Position numbers and translations under genes: made by a program. The notes under the pieces were generated by a model. It saw only the letters and a program-made list of their open reading frames with translations, did no database searches and had not been told where the DNA came from. Below, one piece after another: positions 45,117 to 54,752 of a stretch of 64,000 nt of DNA. Position 1 is the first letter of the stretch, and every line of letters starts with the position of its first letter. Source of the stretch: Fen-1258 sp947085815 (GTDB taxonomy: Bacteria; Bacteroidota; Ignavibacteria; Ignavibacteriales; Melioribacteraceae); assembly GCA_947085815.1 (NCBI GenBank), contig CAMTXU010000016.1:93973-157972 (forward strand). Direction: 5' to 3'.

Positions 45117-46208
45117 CTACCAATAAAATTCTTCAGTACCATTGATTAATTTGCGAATATAATCTTTCACACCACGAAAACTTATATCTTTATTAGGATT
45201 GATTTGCTTACCGAAAAATTCAATATATCTTTTTGGGGCTGCTAATGAATAATTAGCGGATTTACTTTGATTTTTTGAATAAAGAATTACTCTTATTTTG
45301 GTATGAGATTTTTGGATATAACGTGCAAACATGTAACGTAATTCAAAGTCAGAAAGTGGTAAAGAATAACCGATAAATACAATATGGGTTGCTTCACTTA
45401 ATTCGAAACCAGCATTCCACCAAATATTTCTAAAATGGACATTATTAAAATCCTTTAAAAAAGTAGGAGAAATTATTATTGGTTTAGTTTTTATACGAAA
45501 ACTATGATTAGAAAGACAGATTTTACATCCATGTATATCAGGATTATATAACGGACCATTAATTTTTGAATCAACAAATAGACTACCGCAATTTGGACAA
45601 ATATGCCAACCAACTGAACCATGCAATTTCAGTAACTTTAGATTTGCATAACCAAGTGCTCTAAGCCGAGGAGAAGGGATTGCTTCACTTGGATCTAAAG
45701 AATGTGTGAAAGTGCAATAGTCTATAAAAGCATTTCTTTCGTTATCCTTTTTTGCCCAATCTTTTAGCATTTGTGATTTAAGTGCATCTTCAAGGAGTGT
45801 ATCCCAATTGGTAGAAATAATTGCAAGTGAATCTGTGTCTATAACTTTAAGACGTAACTTTAATAATAACTCTGAGAATTTATTTAGATAATTTTGATTT
45901 TTTTTATCATAATTATTCGTAAGAAGTCTTTTAATAGCTTGAGTAAAATCATCTTTAATATGTATTAACGCATTTTTATCAATCCTACGTAAAGTTTCAT
46001 TTTGAGTAATTGATTTGTCAAGAGCTGTAAAAATATCTTCCAATGGAATATCTTTACAATGACCATAAAGAGAAAGTAATAAATTTTTAAATCGAGGATC
46101 TGAAGCTTGCTTTAATATTTCTGGGAGTATTTTTTTTTGTGCTGGTATTCCAGCAGGATTTGAAAAACCAGCTCCAAGAATAAAAACTATTTTATTTTTT
46201 CTATGCAT
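45117..46208 (-). CDS. SIR2-like protein with zinc-ribbon-type cysteines
   Basis: This 363-aa protein has FILGAGFSNPAGIP, the canonical ISTNWDTLLEDAL, LKLHGSVGWHICPNCG and THIVFIGYSLPLSDFELR. The CPNCG and CKIC pairs form the zinc site of classical sirtuins, so it is closer to the deacylase layout than its downstream partner. NAD hydrolysis or deacylation cannot be told apart by eye. It follows an unknown gene by 21 bases in the mod-res operon. Confidence 0.85.
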   Translation of the reverse strand: MHRKNKIVFILGAGFSNPAGIPAQKKILPEILKQASDPRFKNLLLSLYGHCKDIPLEDIFTALDKSITQNETLRRIDKNALIHIKDDFTQAIKRLLTNNYDKKNQNYLNKFSELLLKLRLKVIDTDSLAIISTNWDTLLEDALKSQMLKDWAKKDNERNAFIDYCTFTHSLDPSEAIPSPRLRALGYANLKLLKLHGSVGWHICPNCGSLFVDSKINGPLYNPDIHGCKICLSNHSFRIKTKPIIISPTFLKDFNNVHFRNIWWNAGFELSEATHIVFIGYSLPLSDFELRYMFARYIQKSHTKIRVILYSKNQSKSANYSLAAPKRYIEFFGKQINPNKDISFRGVKDYIRKLINGTEEFYW

Positions 46209-46229
46209 TATAATAGGTAGATCATAGCA

Positions 46230-46727
46230 TTAATTAGGTATATGTCTCACTTCGATTTTTTCAAACAAACGTTTATCAAAAACAAGATCGCCAAAAATAT
46301 TTTTTGATGGTAATTTTAATTCAAAATTTGCATTAAGAATATTCCCACCTTTAGATACCATTAGGAGAATTTTCTTTACTTGGTAATAAGTGAGTGGTAT
46401 CTCTAAATAAAACTGGGCGCCTTCTTTCTTCTTAATATTTTTTAGTACGATTTTATCATAATTCAAGAATTGATAATCATTTACTGTTAAACGTATTTGG
46501 ACAAATGAAAGGAATAAATCGTAATTGGTATAATTTTTTAACCCTATTGAAAAAGAAATATTGCAGTGATTTATTTGTTCATTGATGTAAATATTAGGCA
46601 AGTTTTCTAATTTAATTTGCAGATCATTCTCGTTGAGTGGGAAATACTTTTTAAGCAGTTTCTTATTGATATGTTTGAAAAGCCAGAAGAAAAACTTTTC
46701 ACCGCCAGAGAATAAAAACTCATTCAT
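46230..46727 (-). CDS. Hypothetical protein in the type III RM / SIR2 operon
   Basis: I do not recognise this 165-aa protein. It has an aromatic N-terminal helix (KFFFWLFKHINKKLLKKYF), possibly membrane-facing, followed by a beta-rich domain (NHCNISFSIGLKNYTNYDLF, FELKLPSKNIFGDLVF) that resembles an immunoglobulin-like sandwich. It lies 10 bases after the restriction subunit and 21 before a SIR2 gene, so it is part of the same transcript and may connect the two activities. Confidence 0.65.
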   Translation of the reverse strand: MNEFLFSGGEKFFFWLFKHINKKLLKKYFPLNENDLQIKLENLPNIYINEQINHCNISFSIGLKNYTNYDLFLSFVQIRLTVNDYQFLNYDKIVLKNIKKKEGAQFYLEIPLTYYQVKKILLMVSKGGNILNANFELKLPSKNIFGDLVFDKRLFEKIEVRHIPN

Positions 46728-46736
46728 GTTGTTTTA

Positions 46737-49436
46737 TCAAATATTATTATTAAAAAAATCCTCAAATTCAGTTTCTAGGACTTTGTTATAAAACGGCATA
46801 CCCCAAATTATATATTCTTTATCCTTCCAGAGAATTTCAATTTGGTGTTCTTTTTTTAGGGCTATCAGAAATGTTTGTTTCCAACCTTCTTTTGAGTTTT
46901 CGTACTTACCATCAGCATCTTTGAATTGATCGCCTTTAGGTTCTATGAAGATTTGATAGAAAACAGATTTTTCCGGTTTGTGATTTACAAGGTATAGAAC
47001 GAAATCGGGTTCAATTGCTCTTCCATCTTCAAAATTATAAAGCTTGAAAAATCTTTCGTTTCGAACTAAATATATTTCATCATATTTCTTTTTTAGCTTG
47101 TTATAGGTCTTATCAACGAAATGAATGAAGTGTTTTTCTTCGCTTGTTCCGAAATTGTCTTCATAAATAAACCAGTCTCTTTGTGAAAGGTCTAAGTAAA
47201 GATTTGTTTCGGATTGTGTTATCATTGATTTACCGGATTCTTTATCGGTGCTTTGTGTCTCAGCAAAATTGAGTGTCTTTTTCTTTTCGATCTTATCTTT
47301 AAGGAAATAGTGAGTAAACTTCTTTGAACCTTTATATTCGATTTTGTCAACTTGCAACGATCTTTCTATCTCAACAAGAATTTCAATTGCTATTTGAAGT
47401 TTTGTTTCCGGTAACATGTTATTTATTTGGTCGCGTGTTCCTTCAATTATAATATTCTTGATTTTGCCAAGATAGTTGTTTGATGTAATAAATTCTGAGA
47501 TAGAATTAAGGTTCGGGAAAAATGCTCTAAGATTATCAAATTGGTAAAATGGTATTCTATCAATTGCTTTGCGAATGACAGCAATTCCAAAATCTTTCAA
47601 TGCAAAAGTTTCTTTTTCAATTTTGAGAGGTTGTTTTTGCTTTGTAGGATCTTCATATATAACTGTTGTTTGTGTTAAACCGGTGCGTAAATGATGTTTG
47701 AATTCTTGCGGAAGTATTCTAACATCGAGAGTAAAAATATCGGAACGGTCATATTTCTCTTTTTCATTAAGATAAATAAGAGCCGTTTTATAAAAATCCG
47801 TAGCTTGGAAAGAATCTTTTAATTTGAGTTCTCTTTCCTTTATATTCTTTGGCGTAATTCCAATTTCTTTTAATGCTTGGTTCAATTCAGAAATATATTT
47901 GGGATTGTGAGAACTGTGATAATAGAGTTCTTCACATATTTTTAATTCTTCTTCTGCTTTATCATCATATTTACGTTGATACAAAGGTTGTTCTATTGAT
48001 ATTTGGAAAGGACAATACCGAGCACCTCTGCCAATCAATTGAGCTTCCGACATTGTAGTTGTACCAACTTTATTTTTACCGGCATCTCTTGTTTCATACA
48101 AGCGGACAATATCGAAAAGATTTAATACGTCCCAACCTTCATTAAGCTGATCTACGGCGAAGACTGCACGTATTTCATTATTAGGCGCTTCTAAAGTATT
48201 TACTAGAACTTGATACTCAGATTTAAGCTCAGTTTTTGTTTTACTATTTACAGAGATACTTTTTGTTTTATCGAAATCATTTTTTAATTCTTCAATCAAT
48301 GAATCGAAAGAAATATTATTATGCTGAAAGTAGTTATATGCTTTAGATAACACGCCATCAGACTTACCGAAGCCAAGTGGAATTTGCTTGGACTCATATT
48401 TAGCCGCATTTACAAAAATCTTTTCTAAATCCTTGGATCTGAGTGTTTTGATCTTATTGATAAACTCTTCAAAAAAAAATTCGCTTTCATCAATTGTTTT
48501 GGATTTGAAAAGAATTACAGGTTTAATAAAAAGTTTGTGTTTGCTGAATACCTTTATACGGTATTGGTTAAGAATAACGGCTTGTAATGCACGTTCAAAA
48601 GGTTCAAGATCGGTTTGAAGTAATTTTACTTCTTTAGAATAGCCGTCTATTCTGAACTGGCTGAGAGGATAATCAATAATTATTTTACTTTCATACTTAG
48701 TTAGAATATCCGGATGAGATAAATCTGCTGTTGCAGTAAAATCGAGCAGCAAATTATCTTTGCTGGATTGGAATATTCTGGTTATTGTGCTTTCCCAGCT
48801 TACACTTTCGAATAATTCTTCTTGTGTTAGTTTATTACCTTTTTTCGTCTCGACATTAAGATGATGAGCTTCATCGGAAATAAGAACAATCTTTTTATCT
48901 TCAAAATCATCATAAGTAACTGAATTTTCTCTTGGAGTGTTTAGGTTGGAATGCAATCCTTGAATTGTATTAAATACAATATTTATATCATCTTGATTAG
49001 CTGATTGAAAGTTTTCCACTTCTTTTATTTTTATCTGCTTGCCGTTTATTGAAACGACATCGGCAAATAAATATTTAGGCGATTTTGGGTTAAGAAAATT
49101 ATCCCGGGTTTTTTCAATAATATTTGTACTGTTTACAAAGAATAGAAAATTGCGATAACCTTTATTGTATAAGTAAACAATAAGACCAGCCATGATAAGA
49201 GTTTTACCGCTGCCGGTTGCCATGTGAAAAAGCAGTTGAGTAGCAACACCCTTTGGACGTGCTTGATATTCAGACATATAATAAATGAAACGACCGAAGG
49301 TTTCTTGTTGGTAAGGACGTATCTCCGGACCTAAACGAAGATTATCTAAAATAATCCGGTCAACTTTATCTTTGAAGAAAGATTCGCCAAGAGCTTCTGA
49401 TATTACGGTTAGTTTTTCGTGAAGTTTTGGCATCAT
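46737..49436 (-). CDS. Type III restriction enzyme, Res subunit
   Basis: The 899-aa protein has SF2 helicase motifs: Walker A ATGSGKT (73-79), DEAH (188-191), and a motif VI-type LIGRGARYCPF. A C-terminal PD-(D/E)xK nuclease is visible as AIEPDFVLYL then FIEPKGDQF. With Mod it cuts DNA after translocation between inversely oriented sites. Its ATG overlaps the mod stop by four bases, as in most type III systems. All motifs look intact. Confidence 0.93.
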   Translation of the reverse strand: MMPKLHEKLTVISEALGESFFKDKVDRIILDNLRLGPEIRPYQQETFGRFIYYMSEYQARPKGVATQLLFHMATGSGKTLIMAGLIVYLYNKGYRNFLFFVNSTNIIEKTRDNFLNPKSPKYLFADVVSINGKQIKIKEVENFQSANQDDINIVFNTIQGLHSNLNTPRENSVTYDDFEDKKIVLISDEAHHLNVETKKGNKLTQEELFESVSWESTITRIFQSSKDNLLLDFTATADLSHPDILTKYESKIIIDYPLSQFRIDGYSKEVKLLQTDLEPFERALQAVILNQYRIKVFSKHKLFIKPVILFKSKTIDESEFFFEEFINKIKTLRSKDLEKIFVNAAKYESKQIPLGFGKSDGVLSKAYNYFQHNNISFDSLIEELKNDFDKTKSISVNSKTKTELKSEYQVLVNTLEAPNNEIRAVFAVDQLNEGWDVLNLFDIVRLYETRDAGKNKVGTTTMSEAQLIGRGARYCPFQISIEQPLYQRKYDDKAEEELKICEELYYHSSHNPKYISELNQALKEIGITPKNIKERELKLKDSFQATDFYKTALIYLNEKEKYDRSDIFTLDVRILPQEFKHHLRTGLTQTTVIYEDPTKQKQPLKIEKETFALKDFGIAVIRKAIDRIPFYQFDNLRAFFPNLNSISEFITSNNYLGKIKNIIIEGTRDQINNMLPETKLQIAIEILVEIERSLQVDKIEYKGSKKFTHYFLKDKIEKKKTLNFAETQSTDKESGKSMITQSETNLYLDLSQRDWFIYEDNFGTSEEKHFIHFVDKTYNKLKKKYDEIYLVRNERFFKLYNFEDGRAIEPDFVLYLVNHKPEKSVFYQIFIEPKGDQFKDADGKYENSKEGWKQTFLIALKKEHQIEILWKDKEYIIWGMPFYNKVLETEFEDFFNNNI

Positions 49437-51397
49437 TTTAACGAATAGAATTTTTTATTAAGTTTTTTATCATCTTCAGTAATGCTGTAATCTTTATCAT
49501 TAATCTCAGAGTAATTTGCATAAAGATGATTTTTGTCGAGAACTTCAATTAAGAATTTCTTTTGATCTGCAATTGAGAGTTCTTCAAATTCAGAAATGTC
49601 TTTATCAATTTCTTCGGGGTTTACTTTGTAACTAATAAAACCTTCTTTCTTCATTGATTCCCAAATTTGTTTAAGCTCTTTGGTTATTTTTGCCGTCTTT
49701 ATTTGATTCACATATTTTTTATTGAGTTCGTTAAGTTCACAATAAACAAATGAACCACCACCTTTCCAATTGGTAATTTTTGAAATTCCAGAAGTATCAC
49801 CATTTATAACATTTTTAAGTCTTTGAACACTATCATTATCCCCATAATCAAGTTGTTCGATGCCAATATATTTTCTGCCAAGTTTATGAGCTACTGCGCA
49901 AGTTGTTCCACTTCCAGAATAGAAATCCATAACTAAATCATCTTTAGTTGTTGACATCTCAATTATTCTTCTCAATAGTTTTTCAGGTTTTTTTCCCTTC
50001 TTTAATTTGACACCACCTTCTTTCGCTATTCCTTCCCAAGGTATATCGGACCAAATATTTGTTAGTAAATTAGTAGGACATTCGATGCCATCTACAAAAC
50101 GAACTTTTTTAGCATAAAAAGATATTTCATTTCCATCCGTTATAAATCTGTCGTCTTTACCATCACGCTTAACACAATACACCTTATTGGGATGCGTTAA
50201 TGATAATTCTTTTATTTCTAAGGTTTCTTTGCCAGCATCTTGATTGATTTCGGTATATCTAAAAACTTTTTTACAATTTGCTAATGAGTAATCAGCCATT
50301 TTTTGTAAGAATACATTATTACCTAATTTGGCTTTCGAATCTCTAACATTTGAGAAACCTTCCTCGTTCGCTATGATTTCATCAATATTTCTAAATTTCC
50401 ATTTGGTAAAATCATCATCGAGATTAATAACCTCGTATTTATAATTACTATCGTATTCAGTTGGAACATATTGTGGAGTGTATTTCCATAATTTTTTATT
50501 CTTACCATAGATTAGAATAAATTCTGCTGATTCAAAAACACCAAGATTTACAGTCTTAAAACCAGATGGTGATTTTGTTCGGATAGACAAAAGATTGATA
50601 AAATTACCCTTAAATATCTCATCGACAACTTGATTAAGGATGCTTAAGCTCTTATCATTTATTTGTATGAAAATTGCGCCATCTTCTCTAAGTAAAGAAC
50701 GAGCAATTCTCAATCTATTCATCATAAAAGTTAGCCATGTCGATTTGTTAAAACTATCATTATAACCAAATTCATCATTACCGGTATTATAAGGAGGATC
50801 AATATAAATGAGTTTCACTTGACCATTATAAACAGGAAGTAAAGAATGAAGAGCTAAAAGGTTGTTACCCTTAATTATTAGATTATCTTGAAGAGAAATA
50901 TCAGTTACTTTGTGCTCGCCTTTACTATCATATTTTTTGAAGTTAGTAAATACTTTGGGAGATAATAAACGATCTATTTCATCCGGCGCTAAGGTTTCAT
51001 TCCAAAATATTTCATCACGTTTTTCATCCTCTTTGGTTTGTCCACCTTCCAAAACACAATCTTTGTGTGGCCAAGAAAGAACAACATCTTTGCTTTCGGA
51101 AATAAATTCATCATCAGATGTTAAACCGATCTTATTTGAGAAAGCAGTGTAAGAATCTTTTAGAAATGATTTGTTGCTAACAAATTTCTGGAACTCAATT
51201 TTATCGAAAACTAAAACATCTTCAATATCCCGGAAGAAATGTTTCTTCAATGACTTGTGAGATAAAAGCAATTTCAAAAGAGCAGGATCGAGTTGTAACG
51301 CTGCTTCGATAACCGGATTCTTTAACAGTTTACCTTCAGCAACAAAGCGTTCATCTTTTTTAAGGAGAACGGTTAAGTCAGATAGTAAATTTTGCAT
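49433..51397 (-). CDS. Type III DNA methyltransferase, Mod subunit
   Basis: The ATG at 51397 (MQNLLSDLTVLLKK) gives 654 aa; a TTG eight codons upstream is possible, and neither has a strong ribosome site. Motif IV DPPYNTG (about 200-206) precedes motif I in DFYSGSGTTCAVAHKLG (near 485), the order of beta-class N6-adenine methylases. The middle holds the target-recognition region. Mod both methylates and guides Res. It is the first gene of a five-gene minus-strand operon that continues into SIR2 genes. Confidence 0.94.
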   Translation of the reverse strand: MQNLLSDLTVLLKKDERFVAEGKLLKNPVIEAALQLDPALLKLLLSHKSLKKHFFRDIEDVLVFDKIEFQKFVSNKSFLKDSYTAFSNKIGLTSDDEFISESKDVVLSWPHKDCVLEGGQTKEDEKRDEIFWNETLAPDEIDRLLSPKVFTNFKKYDSKGEHKVTDISLQDNLIIKGNNLLALHSLLPVYNGQVKLIYIDPPYNTGNDEFGYNDSFNKSTWLTFMMNRLRIARSLLREDGAIFIQINDKSLSILNQVVDEIFKGNFINLLSIRTKSPSGFKTVNLGVFESAEFILIYGKNKKLWKYTPQYVPTEYDSNYKYEVINLDDDFTKWKFRNIDEIIANEEGFSNVRDSKAKLGNNVFLQKMADYSLANCKKVFRYTEINQDAGKETLEIKELSLTHPNKVYCVKRDGKDDRFITDGNEISFYAKKVRFVDGIECPTNLLTNIWSDIPWEGIAKEGGVKLKKGKKPEKLLRRIIEMSTTKDDLVMDFYSGSGTTCAVAHKLGRKYIGIEQLDYGDNDSVQRLKNVINGDTSGISKITNWKGGGSFVYCELNELNKKYVNQIKTAKITKELKQIWESMKKEGFISYKVNPEEIDKDISEFEELSIADQKKFLIEVLDKNHLYANYSEINDKDYSITEDDKKLNKKFYSLK

Positions 51398-51707
51398 AAT
51401 AATACTGTTTTTGGGATACAATTTATTAAAAAGAATTTAGAAACTAGATAATAAGATTGAGGTACTAGAAAGCTTTACCCCAAAGCAGTCTGCATTTAAT
51501 AAACTATGAATTCAATATAACTCATTCATATCATTAATGAAATATTATAGCCTAAATTCATTCGTAGAATTGATTTTCTTATGCTGTATGTTTAATTTGA
51601 AAATAGGGTTACAGGCAACACGACTCAATAAAACAATCAATTGCAATTAAATTACGATAATGAAGTAACACAAGAATAAAAGTTTTATCCTTCATTACTG
51701 GTAATAA
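51398..51707. other. Divergent intergenic region between mod and the QueC-associated pair
   Basis: This AT-rich gap of about 310 bases separates two defence units on opposite strands and must hold both promoters. I see no long inverted repeat, no terminator and no supportable ORF. Confidence 0.4.
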
Positions 51708-52493
51708 ATGGGTCATAAAAGACTCGGGTATCTGCCTAAAACAAAAGCTTGGCGAATAATAATTGCCGAGATGGGCAAATTTGCACTTGGACGCGCAGAA
51801 GTATCCTCAATAACCAAAAACACACTCCAAAATGTACAGAGCAGATTTAGCCGCTTAAGCGAAGATCCATCAATACATTCCTCATTTGAATTTTTATTGC
51901 ATCTCTCTTACGCATTCCAAAAAGAGAATCCTATAAAGTATTTGACTGAAAAGAAGATTTTAGAAAAATCGGAAATCAGTTTATTGAAAATAGGGAGGGC
52001 GGCAAGGGATTATAAAAAGGAAAGTGAAGTAGCCTCACATGAATACCAAACATTTGCAAGACAAGCTGCAATAGACGCAATAAATAATTTTTACAATGTG
52101 AATGCCGAAAGTGGGAGGAGTTTATTTGACAATGATGTAGATACCGCTGCCGTATTTAATAAAGCGGGGAATGGAAGCGGCTTTTGTGAGTTATCCAGGA
52201 TGTATTTTTCGAAACTAACAGAAAGGTATCTGAAATACTTCTTAGAAAGAGAAGCAGCAACAAGAATTACAAACATTGGCGCAAGAAACAGATTTTCCGC
52301 CGAGATAGAAAAACATGTAAATGACATTTCGAAACATGCATTTAAAACTGCAAAAATAACGCAATCCTATTCTGCGGGATGGTATAATAAAAATGCCATA
52401 AAAGAATTCCCAACAGAAAAAGAAGTGAAGGGATTCTTGTCTTACGCTCTTGGCAAAATGAAAAGCGAACTCTTAATGGAAGAAGGGAAGTGA
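51708..52493 (+). CDS. Unknown protein paired with a QueC-like enzyme; N-terminus Met-Gly
   Basis: I do not recognise this 261-aa helical protein; no membrane span or catalytic motif is visible. It begins MGHKRLGYLPKTKAWRIII, so glycine would be exposed after Met removal. It overlaps the QueC-like gene by four bases, a stable pairing. Defence loci with QueC-like enzymes (Qat, type IV CBASS) include a partner whose N-terminal Gly is, as I recall, a modification target; by analogy this protein may be the substrate or effector. That is inference only. Confidence 0.7.
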   Translation: MGHKRLGYLPKTKAWRIIIAEMGKFALGRAEVSSITKNTLQNVQSRFSRLSEDPSIHSSFEFLLHLSYAFQKENPIKYLTEKKILEKSEISLLKIGRAARDYKKESEVASHEYQTFARQAAIDAINNFYNVNAESGRSLFDNDVDTAAVFNKAGNGSGFCELSRMYFSKLTERYLKYFLEREAATRITNIGARNRFSAEIEKHVNDISKHAFKTAKITQSYSAGWYNKNAIKEFPTEKEVKGFLSYALGKMKSELLMEEGK

Positions 52494-54220
52494 AAGAGTT
52501 TATTGATCATATTGTCACGTGTAACGGGGCTAAAGTTAAAAAAGCTGAAAGCAGTGCACAGTATTTAGAGCTTGATTATAGGGACGGCTGTTCAAATAAA
52601 AATGTAAGTATAAACCTCAACAAGTTTGTTACGGATGTTTATCATCTGGAAGATAGATTAAAAGATTTATTGGTAATAGCCGGTTATATTTTTGCGGCAG
52701 ACCGAAAAACTTACAGAGGGAAAAATGACCATGTTGAATACCATAGCTGGAGCAGAGCTTTTCATTTTCATATAAAAGTAAGGGATTATACCTTTTGGGA
52801 AAGGCAAGATGTCAAAGAATTATTGGAAGAAGTGTTACTGTTTGTGACCGGAGATCACGAATACAAATTTAAGTTTTATGAAGGAGAAGAAGATTTTCCA
52901 GCAGATATTTTTGATAACGAAAATTGCACAATTGATAAACCGGAAAATCTTAAAGTTGCTCTGTTTTCCGGTGGACTGGATTCTCTTGCAGGAGCAATTG
53001 AGTTACTTGAAACAACAGATTCTGAATTGTGTTTAGTTAGTCATCAATCGGGGCAGCCAGGAGTTAAACAAACACAAAGAATAGTTTTTGATTCATTGAA
53101 TTCATTATATCCCAATAGATGCAAACATTATAAATATCATTGCGGATTTGATCATTGTAAATCCACAGATGAAACACAAAGGACAAGATCGTTTTTATAC
53201 ACAGCAACGGCGTTTACAATTGCAAAGACTTATAATCAAAACTGCATATATATTTATGAAAACGGGATTACTTCCGTAAATTTTGCAGAGACCCAGGATT
53301 TGATGAACGGTAGAGCAAGCCGGACTACACACCCTAAAACGTTAGGACTATTAGAAAAACTTTTCAGTAAAATTGGAGAGAATGAGTTTGCTATCAAGAA
53401 TCCATATTTATTTAAAACAAAGACTGAAGTTGTAGAAGTAATAAAGAAATATAATAAGCTAGGATTATTAGATAGTTCTGTTTCATGTAGTGCCACAAGA
53501 AATCACCCTTCAAAATATACACACTGCGGGATATGCTCTCAGTGTATTGATAGAAGATTTGCTGTTTATGCTGCAGAAGTTGAAAAGCATGATGAGAATG
53601 GGATTTATGATTTTAATTTTTTGCTAGATGATTTGGAAGAAGACGAGATAAAAAAATCTTTAACAGAATACATCGGTTTAGCGCAAAGATTTTCGATGCA
53701 AAATATTAATTCGTTTTATGTTGATAAGGGAAATGAAATAATAGAAGTGGAAGAATATATTGACGGTGGTGATGAAGAGGAAAAAGTTGGTAAATTATTT
53801 AATCTTTGTCAAAGACACGCAAAGCAAATAGAAAATGCAATTGACAGAATGAGAAAGATTTATGATAAGCCATTGGCAAAGTTAAGAGCGAAGTCAATTT
53901 TCAGTTTGATAGTAGGACCACGGATTTATCAAAAAATAGCACAAAAGGGTACTATAGAAAGCAGTAAAGAAACTGTAGAAGTTGAAACTGGCAATAGAGA
54001 AATTGAACATAATGCTTTGCGAAGTTTTAAAAGAGGCGAGCTAAAAAAGGAGTTAAAAAATTATATAACGGAATTAAAATTAGAAAAATATGATACTGTA
54101 CCGAGTAAGAAAATAAACTGGATTACACGGCAACTCATAAAAAGAGGTTTTGATGCTAAGGAAACAAGTGTAGCCGCGGCATTAAGAAAGATGGATTACT
54201 CATTTAGCCACGAAGCATAA
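52490..54220 (+). CDS. QueC-like PP-loop enzyme with long C-terminal extension
   Basis: The 576-aa protein has a 150-residue N-terminal region. A QueC-type domain follows, with the PP-loop ALFSGGLDSLAGAI (about 156-168) and zinc cysteines in SCSATRNHPSKY followed by THCGICSQCIDRRFAVY (about 343-360). A further 190 residues end with a possible DNA-binding helical domain. QueC makes preQ0 from carboxy-deazaguanine; at 576 aa this is more than twice QueC length, and no other queuosine gene is adjacent, so a defence role like QatC or Cap9 is more likely. Qat ATPase and TatD partners are absent. Confidence 0.8.
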   Translation: MKEFIDHIVTCNGAKVKKAESSAQYLELDYRDGCSNKNVSINLNKFVTDVYHLEDRLKDLLVIAGYIFAADRKTYRGKNDHVEYHSWSRAFHFHIKVRDYTFWERQDVKELLEEVLLFVTGDHEYKFKFYEGEEDFPADIFDNENCTIDKPENLKVALFSGGLDSLAGAIELLETTDSELCLVSHQSGQPGVKQTQRIVFDSLNSLYPNRCKHYKYHCGFDHCKSTDETQRTRSFLYTATAFTIAKTYNQNCIYIYENGITSVNFAETQDLMNGRASRTTHPKTLGLLEKLFSKIGENEFAIKNPYLFKTKTEVVEVIKKYNKLGLLDSSVSCSATRNHPSKYTHCGICSQCIDRRFAVYAAEVEKHDENGIYDFNFLLDDLEEDEIKKSLTEYIGLAQRFSMQNINSFYVDKGNEIIEVEEYIDGGDEEEKVGKLFNLCQRHAKQIENAIDRMRKIYDKPLAKLRAKSIFSLIVGPRIYQKIAQKGTIESSKETVEVETGNREIEHNALRSFKRGELKKELKNYITELKLEKYDTVPSKKINWITRQLIKRGFDAKETSVAAALRKMDYSFSHEA

Positions 54221-54271
54221 AAAACACCGATCGTTCGAACGTTTTTTCCTATCACTCAGTAATAAATTTCG

Positions 54272-54379
54272 ACCGTCATCAATTGAGATTTTATAACTCA
54301 ATAATGACGGTTTTTTTATGAAAGCCGTGTTGACGCTCGATTGATGACAAAAATTGAGTTATAAAGTCAATGCGGCTTT
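54272..54379 (+). promoter_or_regulatory. Two tandem hairpins with mutually complementary segments
   Basis: Hairpin 1 is closed by ACCGTCAT (54272-54279) and ATGACGGT (54304-54311) and followed by a T-run. Hairpin 2 runs from AAAGCCG (54321) to GTCAATGCGGCTTT (54366-54379), also followed by T-rich sequence. GTCATCAAT (54275-54283) of hairpin 1 can pair with ATTGATGAC (54340-54348) of hairpin 2, and TTTATAACTCAAT (54290-54302) with ATTGAGTTATAAA (54353-54365). It lies between the QueC-like gene and an HTH gene, so it may be a terminator pair or a switch. Confidence 0.65.
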
Positions 54380-54401
54380 CTTTTTGGCAAGAGGATTGAG
54401 A

Positions 54402-54719
54402 ATGAGAAAGGAAGAAATAACAAAACAGTTTGAAGAAATTAAAACTCTACTGAAAAGAAAGGAGGACAAACCGCTCAGCTTCAAAGAAGCATGCGCGTAC
54501 CTTGGATACGCTCCAAGCTATCTGTACAAGCTGACATCAACAGGGAAAATTCCAAATTATAAGCCATCGGGCAAGATGCTGTTCTTCTCGAAGACTGAAT
54601 TGGATGATTGGGTGTTTGGGCGGTATGGATTAGGCGTGAAAGGTGAAACGGAAAACACTTCGGCTTCGCTCAGTGCAGGCGTGAAACGTGAGATGCAAGA
54701 AGCGAGAAGTAAGAAGTAA
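54402..54719 (+). CDS. Excisionase-like HTH protein
   Basis: The start at 54402 gives 105 aa with a helix-turn-helix of the excisionase/HTH_17 type: LSFKEACAYLGYAPSYLYKL followed by IPNYKPSGKMLFF and SKTELDDWV. Such proteins assist recombinases in excision. The next two genes are a 91-aa protein and a tyrosine recombinase. The C-terminus (ENTSASLSAGVKREMQ) is encoded by a CTTCGCTCAGTGCAGG-type dispersed repeat that has become part of the gene. Confidence 0.8.
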   Translation: MRKEEITKQFEEIKTLLKRKEDKPLSFKEACAYLGYAPSYLYKLTSTGKIPNYKPSGKMLFFSKTELDDWVFGRYGLGVKGETENTSASLSAGVKREMQEARSKK

Positions 54720-54752
54720 GAAAACAGAACTGAACAACTAAAAGAGGGAAAA

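Noticed and set aside
46737..51397. Inactive or phase-variable type III system
   Set aside because: Both genes are full length with intact motifs, and I saw no long simple-sequence tract inside mod.
51708..54220. Complete Qat system
   Set aside because: The ATPase (QatA) and TatD nuclease (QatD) partners are absent on both sides.
54272..54379. Retron or DGR RNA
   Set aside because: No reverse transcriptase gene is found in the window, and the adjacent genes are an HTH and a recombinase.
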